Part shown: positions 34,597 through 44,083 of the stretch, piece by piece | How positions within the stretch are numbered: the stretch's first letter is position 1 | How the letters are laid out: every line of letters begins with the position of its first letter | DNA from: Alphaproteobacteria bacterium | GTDB taxonomy: Bacteria; Pseudomonadota; Alphaproteobacteria; Sphingomonadales; Sphingomonadaceae | Direction: 5' to 3' | DNA length: 64,000 nucleotides | NCBI GenBank assembly: GCA_030424845.1 | Contig: JAUHWC010000002.1 | Coordinates: forward strand, 248,001 to 312,000 | Notes under the pieces: generated by a model | Database searches by the model: none | The model's input: the letters and a program-made list of their open reading frames with translations, nothing else | Told to the model about the DNA's origin: nothing | Program-made: the position numbers and the translations under genes

Positions 34597-34897
34597 TTTT
34601 TCGAGTTGGATAACCAATGGCCATGGGCGATGCCCCGGCCTTGGAGTGCAGCTTCAGGCGGTTGGAGGCAAACGAGCTCCCAGTCGGCTGGCTACTGCCG
34701 CAAGGGTTGCGTGCGAGCCACCTTGATGGCTGTTGGACTCGCTCGCCAGGAGTGTGCGGGCCGTTGCCGGCATCGCAGGCTATGCGGCACCCTTGATCAC
34801 GAACTGCGCGAACGGGGCGATCCCCAGTTGCTTTGACGCAGCCTTTGCGCAGGGGGAGTGCGGCTTCGCCTTCGGATTGCGCGCGGGACGCACATGG
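34597..34897 (+). other. Gap without a supported gene
   Basis: About 300 bases between the converging desaturase and OmpA genes. A 60-codon frame from ATG 34618 and another from 34606 are open, but neither shows family features or a ribosome site. I see nothing else here apart from the terminator that follows. Confidence 0.5.
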
Positions 34898-34932
34898 AAA
34901 AAGGGCCGGAGGTTTCCCCCCGGCCCCTTTCT
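34898..34932 (-). terminator. Rho-independent terminator of the ompA-like gene
   Basis: On the minus strand GGGGCCGG and CCGGCCC form the stem, with one bulged G, and five T follow (34898-34902). It begins 23 bases after the OmpA-like stop codon. Confidence 0.85.
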
Positions 34933-34954
34933 TTCACCTTGCGGCGGGTTTGGC

Positions 34955-36103
34955 TTAGTTGCCCGAGCCCGGACCGTAGGTGATTTCCACGCGGCGGTTC
35001 TGCAGTTCGCGGACACCGTCAGCGGTTTCAACACGCGGCATGCTTTCGCCGAATGCTTCGCTGGAGATGCGTGCAGCAGGAATGCCACGATCCGTCAGGT
35101 AACCCTGGACTTCGGCGTTACGACGCTCGGACAGGCCGACGTTGTAGGTTGCCGAACCCGAACGGTCAGCGTGACCGGCCAGCATGATCGCAGCGGTGCC
35201 GCAATCGCCATAGGCGGTGATGGCCGAATCGAGAACCGTTGCTGCCTCAGGCGTGATGTCCGACTGATCCCAGTCGAAGAACACGATGTACGGGCCTTCG
35301 TTGCACGGGCGCGCAACCGGTGCCGGCGGAGGCGGCGGAGGCGGCGGAGGCGGCGGAGGCGGCGGAGGCGGCGGGGGCGGCGGGGGCGGCGGGGGCGGCG
35401 GAGCCGGCTCTTCACCACCGAAGTTCAGGATCAGGCTGATCAGCGCAGAATGCGTGTTCAGGTCGAAGGACGTTGCACGACCTTCGGTATCCGTCGCGGT
35501 GAACGTATTGGTGTTCATGTACTTGTACTTGAGACCAATATCGAAGTTCTCGCTTGCCGGGATGCGCAGAGCGGCAATGCCCTGCCAAGCCCAGTTGTGG
35601 TCGTTCGAATCGATGTAGCCGGGGCCGGTCGAAGCGATTGCAGCTTCACCGCTCCACCACACGTGGCCGAAACCACCGCCGACCGAGAAGCCGATGCCAT
35701 CGTCACCGCCGAAATCGAGCAACGCGTTGGCCATGACCGAGGTCAGGCGGTTTTCACCACTGGCTGCAAAGCTGCCCGTGCGAAGAACGTTGTTGAAATC
35801 GGCAACGGAATCACCGGGAATGCCGATCACCGGCGAGGTGATCTGTTCCGGGTTGAATTCCTTGTAGGAGCCTTCCAGCTCGGTGCGGATCATACCGAAG
35901 TCATAACCCAGGACACCGGCGATTTCCCAACCGGTTTCGTTTTCGGTCAGAACGGTCGTCGGAGCACCGGCGACGGATGATTCATATTCGTCCGGGAAGA
36001 CGACACCGGCATCGACGCCGAAGTATCCCTCTCCGTCCCGGGCCATCGCGGGCGCCGCAATCGCGGTTGCCGCAACACCAAGGCCCAGCGCAATCTTTCG
36101 CAT
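34955..36103 (-). CDS. OmpA-family outer membrane protein
   Basis: 382-aa outer-membrane protein. A signal peptide (ending PAMA, about residue 21) leads into an eight-stranded barrel (about 22-235), a roughly 26-proline linker and an OmpA peptidoglycan-binding domain. That domain has VFFDWDQSDITPEA, LAGHADRSGSATYNVGLSERRN (cited by ends) and NRRVEITYG. It ties the outer membrane to peptidoglycan. ATG at 36103 has AAAGGGG upstream. Monocistronic. The proline tract is far longer than the usual PAP-type hinge. Confidence 0.93.
   Translation of the reverse strand: MRKIALGLGVAATAIAAPAMARDGEGYFGVDAGVVFPDEYESSVAGAPTTVLTENETGWEIAGVLGYDFGMIRTELEGSYKEFNPEQITSPVIGIPGDSVADFNNVLRTGSFAASGENRLTSVMANALLDFGGDDGIGFSVGGGFGHVWWSGEAAIASTGPGYIDSNDHNWAWQGIAALRIPASENFDIGLKYKYMNTNTFTATDTEGRATSFDLNTHSALISLILNFGGEEPAPPPPPPPPPPPPPPPPPPPPPPPPPPAPVARPCNEGPYIVFFDWDQSDITPEAATVLDSAITAYGDCGTAAIMLAGHADRSGSATYNVGLSERRNAEVQGYLTDRGIPAARISSEAFGESMPRVETADGVRELQNRRVEITYGPGSGN
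35325..35402 (-). repeat. GGCGGAGGC-type tandem repeat encoding polyproline
   Basis: About 78 bases of near-perfect GGC/GGA/GGG triplets (plus strand) encode the proline run of the OmpA-like protein. One half uses GGCGGA units and the other GGCGGG units. Length change by slippage in multiples of three would leave the frame intact. Confidence 0.9.
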
Positions 36104-36416
36104 GTTTAAATTCCCCTTTGAACCTGCATCGGCCGCCATAATTGCAGCTGTAATCTCTGGCAACCGCAAGTTGCGTCCGATACATTATGGAAGCGAAACA
36201 ACGGGTCGCGTTTCACACAGGCTTGAAAGCACTCAAAGCGTTTCAGGTTCCTGAAAATCCGCATTTTACCGCGTATTTTGAATATTTCGGAGCAGCTTCG
36301 CGTGCTGTTGTTGTAATTTTGTAACAGGTCACGCCGCATTGCGCCATATGGCGGCAAACGAGGCTCCCCGCAGCTTCTTCCAGGCAAACTTGCGCAACTT
36401 CAGGCGCTTTGCCGAC
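36104..36416 (-). promoter_or_regulatory. ompA-like upstream region
   Basis: 313 bases, AT-richer than the surroundings, between the OmpA-like start and the end of the second P-II gene. It should hold the porin promoter and a long leader. CATAAT (minus strand, about 85 bases upstream of the start) is a possible -10, but no matching -35 is convincing. No gene is supported. Confidence 0.45.
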
Positions 36417-36755
36417 CTAGAGTGCGAGTTCCCCCGTTTCCCCTGTCCGAATCCGTACTGCCTCGGGCAAGTCCAGAACGAAGATCTTGCCGTCTCCGAT
36501 CGTATCGGTGCTGGCCGCGCTGCGGATCGTTTCCACCACGCGCGGGGCCATTTCGTCGCTGGTGGCGACTTCCAGGCGCACCTTGGGGAGCATGTTCACG
36601 GCATATTCCGCACCGCGATAGATTTCCGTCTGCCCCTTCTGGCGGCCGAAGCCCTTAGCCTCGCTGGCAGTCAGGCCAGCCACGCCAATGCCCGACAGGG
36701 CCTCACGCACTTCCTCGAGCTTGTGCGGCTTGATCACCGCAATAACCATCTTCAT
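36417..36755 (-). CDS. P-II family nitrogen regulator (second copy)
   Basis: 112-aa P-II signalling protein. It starts MKMVIAVIKPHKLEEV and carries the T-loop [13 protein letters not shown] with Y51, the uridylylation site, and the late C-loop region EAVRIRTGETGE. It binds ATP/ADP and 2-oxoglutarate and controls AmtB, GlnE or NtrB. It follows amtB but is separated by a strong terminator, so it is probably transcribed on its own (TTGCCT-18-TTATAG is a candidate promoter). AAGGGGAG precedes the ATG. Confidence 0.93.
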   Translation of the reverse strand: MKMVIAVIKPHKLEEVREALSGIGVAGLTASEAKGFGRQKGQTEIYRGAEYAVNMLPKVRLEVATSDEMAPRVVETIRSAASTDTIGDGKIFVLDLPEAVRIRTGETGELAL

Positions 36756-36839
36756 CGCATCTCCCCTTCGGATCACGAACGGGCCGGCGGGCCCGATAGG
36801 TGCAGGCCCTATAATGAACGGCCATTCGCCGGAGGCAAC

Positions 36840-36870
36840 AAAAAAGGGCCGGAGCGGCTGGCTCCGGCCC
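36840..36870 (-). terminator. Rho-independent terminator after amtB
   Basis: On the minus strand a 10-bp perfect stem, GGGCCGGAGC with GCTCCGGCCC, a five-base loop and six T. It lies about 90 bases after the amtB stop and before the second P-II gene, so it isolates the two. Confidence 0.9.
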
Positions 36871-36957
36871 ATAGTTTGTACGTTCGCAGGAGGAACGAAG
36901 TGAGGCGGGGGTGGGGGGAGAGGAGGAGAAGGCCCACCCCCGCCAAACTGGTGTTGG

Positions 36958-38277
36958 TCAGTTCTGGTTGGCGAGGCCCGGGTAGGCTTCGACACCGATT
37001 TCGTGGATGTCGAGGCCAGCGGTCTCCACCTCGGCCGACGGACGCAGTCCGATGGTGGCCTTGAGGATGAACCAGACGATACCCGAGGCAACCGATACCC
37101 AGACCATGGTCAGGAGCACGCCAACCAGCTGGCCGACGAAGGTTGCATCACCCGTCCACGGCACGATCAGCGTGCCCCAGATACCGGCGACCAGGTGGAC
37201 CGGGATGGCGCCAACCACGTCGTCGATCTTCAGCTTGTCGAGGATCGGGACGAAGATGACCGGCAGCAGGCCGCCGACGGCACCGATGATGATCGAGTGG
37301 CCAACCGTGGGAGCCAGCGGCTCGGCGGTGATGGCAACCAGGCCAGCCAGGGCGCCGTTGAGGGCCATGGTCACGTCAGCCTTGCCGTAGCGCAGCTGGG
37401 TGGCGATGATTGCGACAACCACACCGGCAGCAGCTGCCATGTTGGTGTTCACGAAGATCTTCGACACGTCCGACACGTCGCCAACCGTACCCATCGCCAG
37501 CTGCGATGCGCCGTTGAAGCCGAACCAGCCGAGCCACAGGATGAAGGTACCCAGGGTAGCGAGCGGAATGTTCGTGCCCGGGAAGACGTTGATCGAACCG
37601 TCGGCGCCGTAGCGGCCAAGGCGCGGACCCAGGATCAGGGCACCGACCAGCGCTGCCCAGCCACCGGTGGAGTGCACCAGGGTGGAGCCGGCAAAGTCGG
37701 AGAAGCCCCAGGCTGCGTCGAGGTAGCCGCCGCCCCATTCCCAGCTCACCACGACCGGGTAGATGATGCCGGTCAGCACGGTGACGAAGATGAAGAACGG
37801 AACGATCTTGATGCGTTCAGCCAGCGTGCCCGAAACGATCGAGGCGGTGGTGGCGCAGAAGACCATCTGGAAGAACCAGTCCGAAGCAACCGAATAGCCG
37901 GTTTCGAGGTCGGCTTCGCCAACGCCCTGCATCGGGTAGATCGTGCCGGCCATGCCGAACAGGCCGGGGCCGTCGAAGCCGGGATAGGCGATGTTGTAGC
38001 CGATGACCCAGAACATCAGGCCGGCAATCGAATAGAGGCCGATGTTCTTGAGGCACTGGGTGGAAGTGTTCTTGGCGCGGACAAGGCCAGCTTCGAGCAT
38101 GGCGAAGCCGGCGGCCATCCACATGACCAGGAAGCCGCCCATCAGGAAGAGCAGCGTGTTGAGGATGTAGGCCGTGCCGCCACCGACCGCGTCAGCCGCG
38201 GCCTCCTGGGCAAACGCCGGCGAGGCGATGGCGGTAGCCGCAAGGGCGGGCACGCCGTATTTGATAATGTTCTTCAT
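36958..38277 (-). CDS. amtB: Ammonium transporter AmtB
   Basis: 439-aa Amt/Rh-type channel. An N-terminal signal peptide (ending PAFAQ, about residue 24) precedes 11 membrane helices. Conserved parts are FVVMWMAAGFAMLEAG-type helix 1 (here LVMWMAAGFAMLEAGLVRAKN, cited by ends), the pore histidines in VHSTGGWAALVGA and VHLVAGIWGTL, and SVASGIVWFILK. It is 18 bases after glnK and blocked by GlnK under ammonium excess, as is known for the family. The poison residue set is intact as far as visible. Confidence 0.96.
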   Translation of the reverse strand: MKNIIKYGVPALAATAIASPAFAQEAAADAVGGGTAYILNTLLFLMGGFLVMWMAAGFAMLEAGLVRAKNTSTQCLKNIGLYSIAGLMFWVIGYNIAYPGFDGPGLFGMAGTIYPMQGVGEADLETGYSVASDWFFQMVFCATTASIVSGTLAERIKIVPFFIFVTVLTGIIYPVVVSWEWGGGYLDAAWGFSDFAGSTLVHSTGGWAALVGALILGPRLGRYGADGSINVFPGTNIPLATLGTFILWLGWFGFNGASQLAMGTVGDVSDVSKIFVNTNMAAAAGVVVAIIATQLRYGKADVTMALNGALAGLVAITAEPLAPTVGHSIIIGAVGGLLPVIFVPILDKLKIDDVVGAIPVHLVAGIWGTLIVPWTGDATFVGQLVGVLLTMVWVSVASGIVWFILKATIGLRPSAEVETAGLDIHEIGVEAYPGLANQN

Positions 38278-38295
38278 CTCAGTGATGTCCCCTGC

Positions 38296-38643
<348 letters not shown>

Positions 38644-38683
38644 CTATTGCTTACCGGTGACGATCCCGGCCACGGAAAGGCAA

Positions 38684-38699
38684 TGCAAAGGCCGTGCCA
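38684..38699 (-). promoter_or_regulatory. Sigma-54 (RpoN) promoter for glnK-amtB
   Basis: Read on the minus strand: TGGCACGGCCTTTGCA, an exact match to TGGCAC-N5-TTGCW with the -24 GG and -12 GC in register. It predicts a leader of about 40 bases before glnK. I did not find a clear NtrC dyad (TGCACC-N5-GGTGCA) within 120 bases upstream. Confidence 0.88.
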
Positions 38700-38792
38700 A
38701 AACCGAAATAGAGGGGTTTGCCTGTTGTTAAGGACCAATCCGGCTCCCGATGCTGCAATTGCGAGCCTGAATCTTGTGCAGCTGCTCAATAA

Positions 38793-39485
38793 TTAGGCAC
38801 GCAACTCCAGCTCTGCCCTTACCGGCAGGTGGTCCGATGCGCTGACGGCCAGCGCGCTGTGGTGCACTTCGGCCTTGTGGCAATGCCAGTGCGGGGTGTG
38901 CACGATACGGTCGAGCCCCGCGAGCGGGCGGCTGCCGGGAAAGGACAGGCCGTGCTTGAGCACGCGCCAGCCTTCACCGAAGGCGCGCAGCGCGCCGCCG
39001 TGCGGGGACCATTCGTTGAGGTCGCCCATGATCACGGCGGGGCCATTGCCGTGCCGCATCACCGCGCAAACGGTTTCGATCTGCTTGCGCCGCAGGAGGC
39101 CGGACAGGTCGAGGTGCATCGCCACCACGTCGAACTCACGGCCCTGCTTGCTGAAGCGGGCATGCACGGCCCCGCGCGGTTCTAGCGATGGCAGGTGGAT
39201 CGGGGCGGCATCGACAATCTCGATATGCTTGCGCACGAGCACGCTGTTGCCGTGCCAGCCCATCGACCGCGGACGCATCCGCAGCGGCACGATCTGGTAC
39301 TCGGCCTCGTCGATCATCCCGCGCGGCAGCACCGAAGCGCGCGCGCCGAAACGGCGATCCGTCTCCTGCAAGGCGATGACATCGGCATCGACCTCGTGGA
39401 TCACGCGGATGATCCTGTCTGCATCGCGCTTGCCGTCAAGGCCAACGCCCTTGTGGATGTTGTAGCTGGCAAAGGTGAGGCGCAT
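38793..39485 (-). CDS. Endonuclease/exonuclease/phosphatase family protein
   Basis: 230-aa EEP-fold metal hydrolase. The metal and catalytic motifs are SYNIHKGVG (Asn), VIALQETD (Glu), VVAMHLDLSG (His), VIMGDLNEWSP (Asp/Asn) and SASDHLPVRAEL (Asp-His). There is no signal peptide. Members cut DNA, phospholipid head groups or inositol phosphates; the substrate is not evident. It follows a PNPOx-like gene by 9 bases and is probably cotranscribed. Confidence 0.9.
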   Translation of the reverse strand: MRLTFASYNIHKGVGLDGKRDADRIIRVIHEVDADVIALQETDRRFGARASVLPRGMIDEAEYQIVPLRMRPRSMGWHGNSVLVRKHIEIVDAAPIHLPSLEPRGAVHARFSKQGREFDVVAMHLDLSGLLRRKQIETVCAVMRHGNGPAVIMGDLNEWSPHGGALRAFGEGWRVLKHGLSFPGSRPLAGLDRIVHTPHWHCHKAEVHHSALAVSASDHLPVRAELELRA

Positions 39486-39494
39486 TTGCGTGTC

Positions 39495-40082
39495 TCAGTT
39501 CCCTGCTTCGGGCCTCTCGCCCGGCATCACACCTTCTATATAGCGGTCCGTGGCGCGCGCCGGCAGGCCGTCTATGCTCTGCCTGCGCCGCTTGTACTTG
39601 CCGGCCCATTCCCGGGGATCGGCCTGCGCGTGATGCTTCACCAGCGTCAGCCGTTCCTGCTCCAGGCTCATCAGCGGCACGCCATAACCGCAGCTGGTCT
39701 GCACGCTGTCCACTGCAATATCGAAGATCTGCCGCGTGCCGGGCAGCAGGGTGAAATGCGCGGCCAGTTCGTCCCACCCGCTTTCCCACGGCAGCACAGG
39801 CTGCCCGCGCCCATAGATGCGCAGGATTTGCGCGGGCTGGCGGAAGTTGCAGAACATCAGCGTGATGCGCCCGTCCGCCAGCAGGTGGGCGTTGGTCTCG
39901 TTGCCCGAACCGCCAAGGTCGAGATAGGCAACCCGCGTGGGCGACAGGACGCGGAAGGCATCGTAGCCCTTGGGGCTGAGGTTGATTCGCGAGCCTTCGG
40001 CAGCGGTCGCCACGAAGAACACCGGCTGCGCGGCGATCATCGCCTCGTGCTTGCCATCCAGCTGCTCGAAGAATTCGGCCAT
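39495..40082 (-). CDS. Pyridoxamine 5'-phosphate oxidase-family protein
   Basis: 195-aa split-barrel flavin/heme-binding type protein. The fold is recognised from FFEQLDGKHEAMIAAQPVFFVATAA (cited by ends), NLSPKGYDAFRVL, YLDLGGSGNETNAHL and ITLMFCNFRQPAQILRIYG. These match stand-alone PNPOx-like proteins rather than PdxH, whose C-terminal substrate motifs are absent. The C-terminal YKRRRQSIDGLPA is lineage-specific. Probably a flavoprotein of unknown reaction. Located 31 bases downstream of prfC. Confidence 0.87.
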   Translation of the reverse strand: MAEFFEQLDGKHEAMIAAQPVFFVATAAEGSRINLSPKGYDAFRVLSPTRVAYLDLGGSGNETNAHLLADGRITLMFCNFRQPAQILRIYGRGQPVLPWESGWDELAAHFTLLPGTRQIFDIAVDSVQTSCGYGVPLMSLEQERLTLVKHHAQADPREWAGKYKRRRQSIDGLPARATDRYIEGVMPGERPEAGN

Positions 40083-40113
40083 GGGCGTTACCTATGGCGC
40101 GAGGTACCGGTTG

Positions 40114-41673
40114 TCACCGCTCTTTCGTGGCCGAGAATGTGAGGTCGGGGTTCTTTTCCGCCTGGTAGTTCACGTCCCACGGGCTCTTGGCCATGAACAC
40201 GAGGTCTCCGTCGCGGTCCTTCGCAAGGTTGGCGCGGTTGAATTCCTCGAAGCTGCGGATGGCGGCGTCGCTTCCCTTGATCCAGCGCGCCGTGGCGAAG
40301 GGAGACGGCTCCAGCCGCGCGCCCACCTTGTATTCCGCCTCGAGCCGCGAAATCAGCACTTCGAGCTGCAGCTGGCCAACCACGCCGATGATCCACTGCG
40401 CGCCGATTTCCGGATAGAACACCTGGATCACGCCTTCTTCGGACAGGTCATCCAGCGCCTTGCGCAATTGCTTGGTCTTGGTCGGATCCTCCAGCGCGAT
40501 GCGGCGCAGGATTTCCGGCGCGAAATTGGGCAGTCCGGTGAAGCGGACCTGGTTCTTCTCGCTGAGGGTGTCCCCAACGCGCAATGTGCCGTGGTTGGGA
40601 ATGCCGATGATGTCGCCGGCCTCTGCGGTATCGGCAATCTCGCGGTCCTGCGCGAAGAACAGGATCGGCGAATGGATGGCGATCGGCTTGCCCAGACCCG
40701 ATGGCGTCAGCTTCATGCCGCGTTTGAAGGTGCCCGATACCTGCCGCATGAAGGCGATGCGGTCGCGGTGGTTCGGGTCCATGTTGGCCTGCACCTTGAA
40801 GATGAAGCCGGTCACCTCGTCATTGTCAGGGCTCACCTCGCCATCCTCGGTGGGCTGCGGGCGCGGCGTCGGCGCATAGCGGGCAATGGCATCGACGATC
40901 TGTTCGACACCGAAGTTCTTCAATGCCGATCCGAAATAGACCGGGGTGAGGTCGCCATTGCGATAGGCTTCGAAGTCGAAGGGCGCATAGCCTTCGCGGC
41001 CGAGCTGGCCTTCCTCCGCCACGCGGGCAACGCCATCCGGCGAGAGGTATTCGGCCAGCTTCGGGTCTTCGGGGCCATCGGTCTTGATCGTCTTGCCGAG
41101 GAATTCCTTGGAATCGCCTTCGGGCAGATGCAGCTCGCCCGTCTCGAAATCATAGACGCCTTCGAACAGGCCGCCCATGCCGACAGGCCAGCTCATCGGC
41201 GAGACATCCAGCGCCAGCTTGTCGGCGATCTCGTCAAGCAGCTCGAACGGGTCGCGGCCTTCGCGGTCGATCTTGTTGATGAAGGTAATGATCGGGACAG
41301 AGCGCAGGCGGCACACTTCGAACAGCTTGAGCGTCTGCGGCTCGATTCCGGCCGCGGCGTCGAGCACCATGATCGCGGAGTCCACCGCCGTCAGCGTGCG
41401 GTAGGTGTCTTCCGAGAAGTCCTCGTGGCCCGGCGTGTCGAGCAGATTGAAAGTGATGCCGTCCTTCTCGAAGGTCATCACCGAGCTGGTGACGGAGATG
41501 CCGCGCTGCTGCTCGATCTTCATCCAGTCGGACCGCGCACGACGCGCTTGCCCGCGCGCCTTCACCTCGCCCGCAAGGTGGATCGCGCCGCCTTGCAGCA
41601 GCAGCTTTTCGGTAAGCGTGGTCTTACCGGCATCGGGGTGCGAGATAATCGCGAAGGTACGGCGGTTGGACAT
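40114..41673 (-). CDS. prfC: Peptide chain release factor 3
   Basis: 519-aa translational GTPase that recycles RF1/RF2. The G1 motif is SHPDAGKTTLTEKL (residues 11-24), G3 DTPGHEDFSEDTYR, and G4 NKIDREGRDP. The VDSAIMVLDAAAGIEPQTLKL segment (cited by ends) separates it from EF-G and LepA. ATG at 41673 gives MSNRRTFAII, the normal family start. It lies 19 bases after pheT on the same strand, so pheS-pheT-prfC may be one unit. Confidence 0.95.
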   Translation of the reverse strand: MSNRRTFAIISHPDAGKTTLTEKLLLQGGAIHLAGEVKARGQARRARSDWMKIEQQRGISVTSSVMTFEKDGITFNLLDTPGHEDFSEDTYRTLTAVDSAIMVLDAAAGIEPQTLKLFEVCRLRSVPIITFINKIDREGRDPFELLDEIADKLALDVSPMSWPVGMGGLFEGVYDFETGELHLPEGDSKEFLGKTIKTDGPEDPKLAEYLSPDGVARVAEEGQLGREGYAPFDFEAYRNGDLTPVYFGSALKNFGVEQIVDAIARYAPTPRPQPTEDGEVSPDNDEVTGFIFKVQANMDPNHRDRIAFMRQVSGTFKRGMKLTPSGLGKPIAIHSPILFFAQDREIADTAEAGDIIGIPNHGTLRVGDTLSEKNQVRFTGLPNFAPEILRRIALEDPTKTKQLRKALDDLSEEGVIQVFYPEIGAQWIIGVVGQLQLEVLISRLEAEYKVGARLEPSPFATARWIKGSDAAIRSFEEFNRANLAKDRDGDLVFMAKSPWDVNYQAEKNPDLTFSATKER

Positions 41674-41692
41674 CGTTCTATCGGGCAGCCGG

Positions 41693-44083
41693 TCAGCCGC
41701 GCAGCTCCGCACCTTGCTTTGCAGCGGCGGCAACAATGGCATCGGAAATCGCCTTGATCTCCTCGTCCTTGTAGGTCTTTTCAGCCGGTTGCAGCGTTAC
41801 CTCGATGGCGATGGATTTCTTGCCTTCGGGTACTCCCTGGCCTGCGAACAGGTCGAAGATGCGGGCATCGACGATGTTGTTCTTGTCCGCGCCCCTCACC
41901 GCACGCAGCAGATCGCCAGCGGCCACATCCTGCGGCACGAGGAAGGCGAAATCGCGCATCACGCTTTGCAGCGCCGGCGGCGCGTAATGCGGGCGGGCGA
42001 AGGCAGTCTTGCCCTTCTTGCCCGGGATCGCATCGAGGAAGATCTCGACCGCCACCACCGGGCCATCCACGTCGAAGGCTTCCAGCGTTGCCGGATGCAG
42101 CGCGCCGAAGCGGGCAAGCACGTTCTTCGGGCCAAGGCGCAATGTCGCGGACTGGCCGGGGTGGAACTGCTGCCCCGCCTCGCCCATCACCTGCAACTTG
42201 TCGACCGGCGCACCGGCCTCTGCCAAAAGCGCCATGGCTTCCGCCTTGGCGTCGAAGGCATCGAACATGACCGCCTTGCCGAACGCCCAGCCACGCTCGA
42301 CCTTCTCGCCAGCCAGCACCACGCCCAGCGTCGGATGCTCGCTGCTGCCACCATCGGGGCCGCGCAGGTAGCGGCGACCGATCTCGAACAGGCGCAGGCC
42401 GGATGCCCCGCGATCGATATTGCGCTTGGCAGCGGAAATCAGGCCCGGCAGCAGCGAAGGGCGCATGGCCTTCATGTCCTCGCTGATCGGGTTGTCGAGC
42501 ACCCACAGCGGCTGGCCATCGGCGAAGTGTTCCGCTTCCGGAACGGGAAGGAAGGACCAGGTCACGGCCTCGTTCAGCCCGCGACCGGCGGCTGCCCGGC
42601 GCAGCTTGCGTTCCAGCACCTGCTCGGGTGTCGCAGTGGGCGATGCCACGCCCACGTTTCCGGAAAGCGCCACGCTCTCCACATGGTCGAGGCCGTGGAT
42701 GCGGACCACTTCCTCCACGATGTCAGCGGCGCCTTCGATATCGTGGCGACGCAGCGGAACGGTCACCTGCCAGTCTTGCGAGACACCGAAATCAAGCGCG
42801 GCAAGGATCCGGCGCTGTTCGGCCTCGTCAACGACCACGCCGCCCAGCTTCCGGGTCAGTTCGGGGTCGTACTGCACCACCTTGGGCTCGCTCGGTGCCT
42901 TTCCGGCGCGCACTGCTTCGGAGGCTTCGCCCCCGCAGAAACGCAGGATCAGGTCTGTCAGCGCATCCAGGCCGCCATCGAGCCATGCCGGGTCCACCCC
43001 GCGCTCGAAACGCGTGCGGGCATCGGTGGCAAGGCCGAGCTTGCGCCCGGTCACGCCGATGGAGTCCGGGTTGAAATAGGCGATTTCCAGCAGCACGTCG
43101 GTCGTATCGGCCTGCACGCTGGAATGCTCGCCGCCCATGATCCCGGCAATATCGTGCACACCGGCATCGTCGGCGATCACCGTCATGCTGGAATCGAGCG
43201 TGTAGGTCTTCTCGTTCAGCGCCAGCACCTGCTCGCCGTCCTTTGCGCGGCGGGCAACCACGGGGCCTGTCAGCCTGGCAAGGTCATAGACATGCGCCGG
43301 GCGCCCGAAGGCGAGCATCATGTAGTTGGTGATGTCCACCAGAGCGGAAATCGGGCGCTGTCCTGCCGAGATCAGGCGCTTCTGCATCCATTCGGGCGCA
43401 GCACCGTTCTTGACGCCGCGAATGACCCGGCCCTGGAAGGCCGGGCAGCCTTCCGGGTCATCCGTGCGGATCTCCACCGGACAGGCAAAGCCGGTGGCAA
43501 TGGCATGCTCGCGCAGCGGCTTCAGCGTGCCAAGCCCTGCTGCGGCAAGATCGCGCGCGATGCCATAGACACCCATGCAATCGGGTCGATTGGGGGTGAT
43601 TGCCACGTCGAACACAGGCGATGCGCCGTGGTAGGTGGCAAAGTCCGTGCCCACAGGTGCATCATCGGGAAGTTCGATGATCCCTTCGTGATCATCGCCC
43701 AGTTCAAGCTCGCGCACGGAACACATCATTCCGTTCGATTCGACACCGCGAATCTCCGACTTCCTGAGCTTCATGCCATTGGCGGGCACGATGGCTCCGG
43801 CCTGCCCCAGCACACCCTTCATCCCGGCACGCGCGTTGGGCGCGCCGCAGACCACCTGCAGGGGATCGCCCTCGCCCGTGTCGACGGTGAGGACCTGCAG
43901 CTTGTCGGCATCGGGATGCGGCCGCGCGGTCAGCACATGGGCCACGCGGAAGCCTTCCAGCTTCTCTGCCGGATCGTCGATCCCCTCCACCTCAAGCCCG
44001 ATGGCGTTGAGCTTGGCGGAAATCTCCTCGACCGAAGCATCGGTTTCAAGGAAATAGGTCAGCCATTCGAGGGAGAACTTCAT
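41693..44083 (-). CDS. pheT: Phenylalanyl-tRNA synthetase beta subunit
   Basis: 796-aa beta subunit of the alpha2-beta2 enzyme. The order is an N-terminal tRNA-binding (EMAP/Arc1p-like) domain with [16 protein letters not shown] near residues 50-66, the B3/B4 editing domain, B5, the catalytic-like core and a C-terminal anticodon-binding (FDX-ACB) domain with [13 protein letters not shown]. Its ATG overlaps the pheS stop by 4 bases, which fits coupled expression of equimolar subunits. A complete frame. Confidence 0.97.
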   Translation of the reverse strand: MKFSLEWLTYFLETDASVEEISAKLNAIGLEVEGIDDPAEKLEGFRVAHVLTARPHPDADKLQVLTVDTGEGDPLQVVCGAPNARAGMKGVLGQAGAIVPANGMKLRKSEIRGVESNGMMCSVRELELGDDHEGIIELPDDAPVGTDFATYHGASPVFDVAITPNRPDCMGVYGIARDLAAAGLGTLKPLREHAIATGFACPVEIRTDDPEGCPAFQGRVIRGVKNGAAPEWMQKRLISAGQRPISALVDITNYMMLAFGRPAHVYDLARLTGPVVARRAKDGEQVLALNEKTYTLDSSMTVIADDAGVHDIAGIMGGEHSSVQADTTDVLLEIAYFNPDSIGVTGRKLGLATDARTRFERGVDPAWLDGGLDALTDLILRFCGGEASEAVRAGKAPSEPKVVQYDPELTRKLGGVVVDEAEQRRILAALDFGVSQDWQVTVPLRRHDIEGAADIVEEVVRIHGLDHVESVALSGNVGVASPTATPEQVLERKLRRAAAGRGLNEAVTWSFLPVPEAEHFADGQPLWVLDNPISEDMKAMRPSLLPGLISAAKRNIDRGASGLRLFEIGRRYLRGPDGGSSEHPTLGVVLAGEKVERGWAFGKAVMFDAFDAKAEAMALLAEAGAPVDKLQVMGEAGQQFHPGQSATLRLGPKNVLARFGALHPATLEAFDVDGPVVAVEIFLDAIPGKKGKTAFARPHYAPPALQSVMRDFAFLVPQDVAAGDLLRAVRGADKNNIVDARIFDLFAGQGVPEGKKSIAIEVTLQPAEKTYKDEEIKAISDAIVAAAAKQGAELRG

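Noticed and set aside
34606-34836. 76-codon frame in the gap after the sterol desaturase gene
   Set aside because: Tryptophan- and cysteine-rich translation without family features, and the start is not preceded by a ribosome site.
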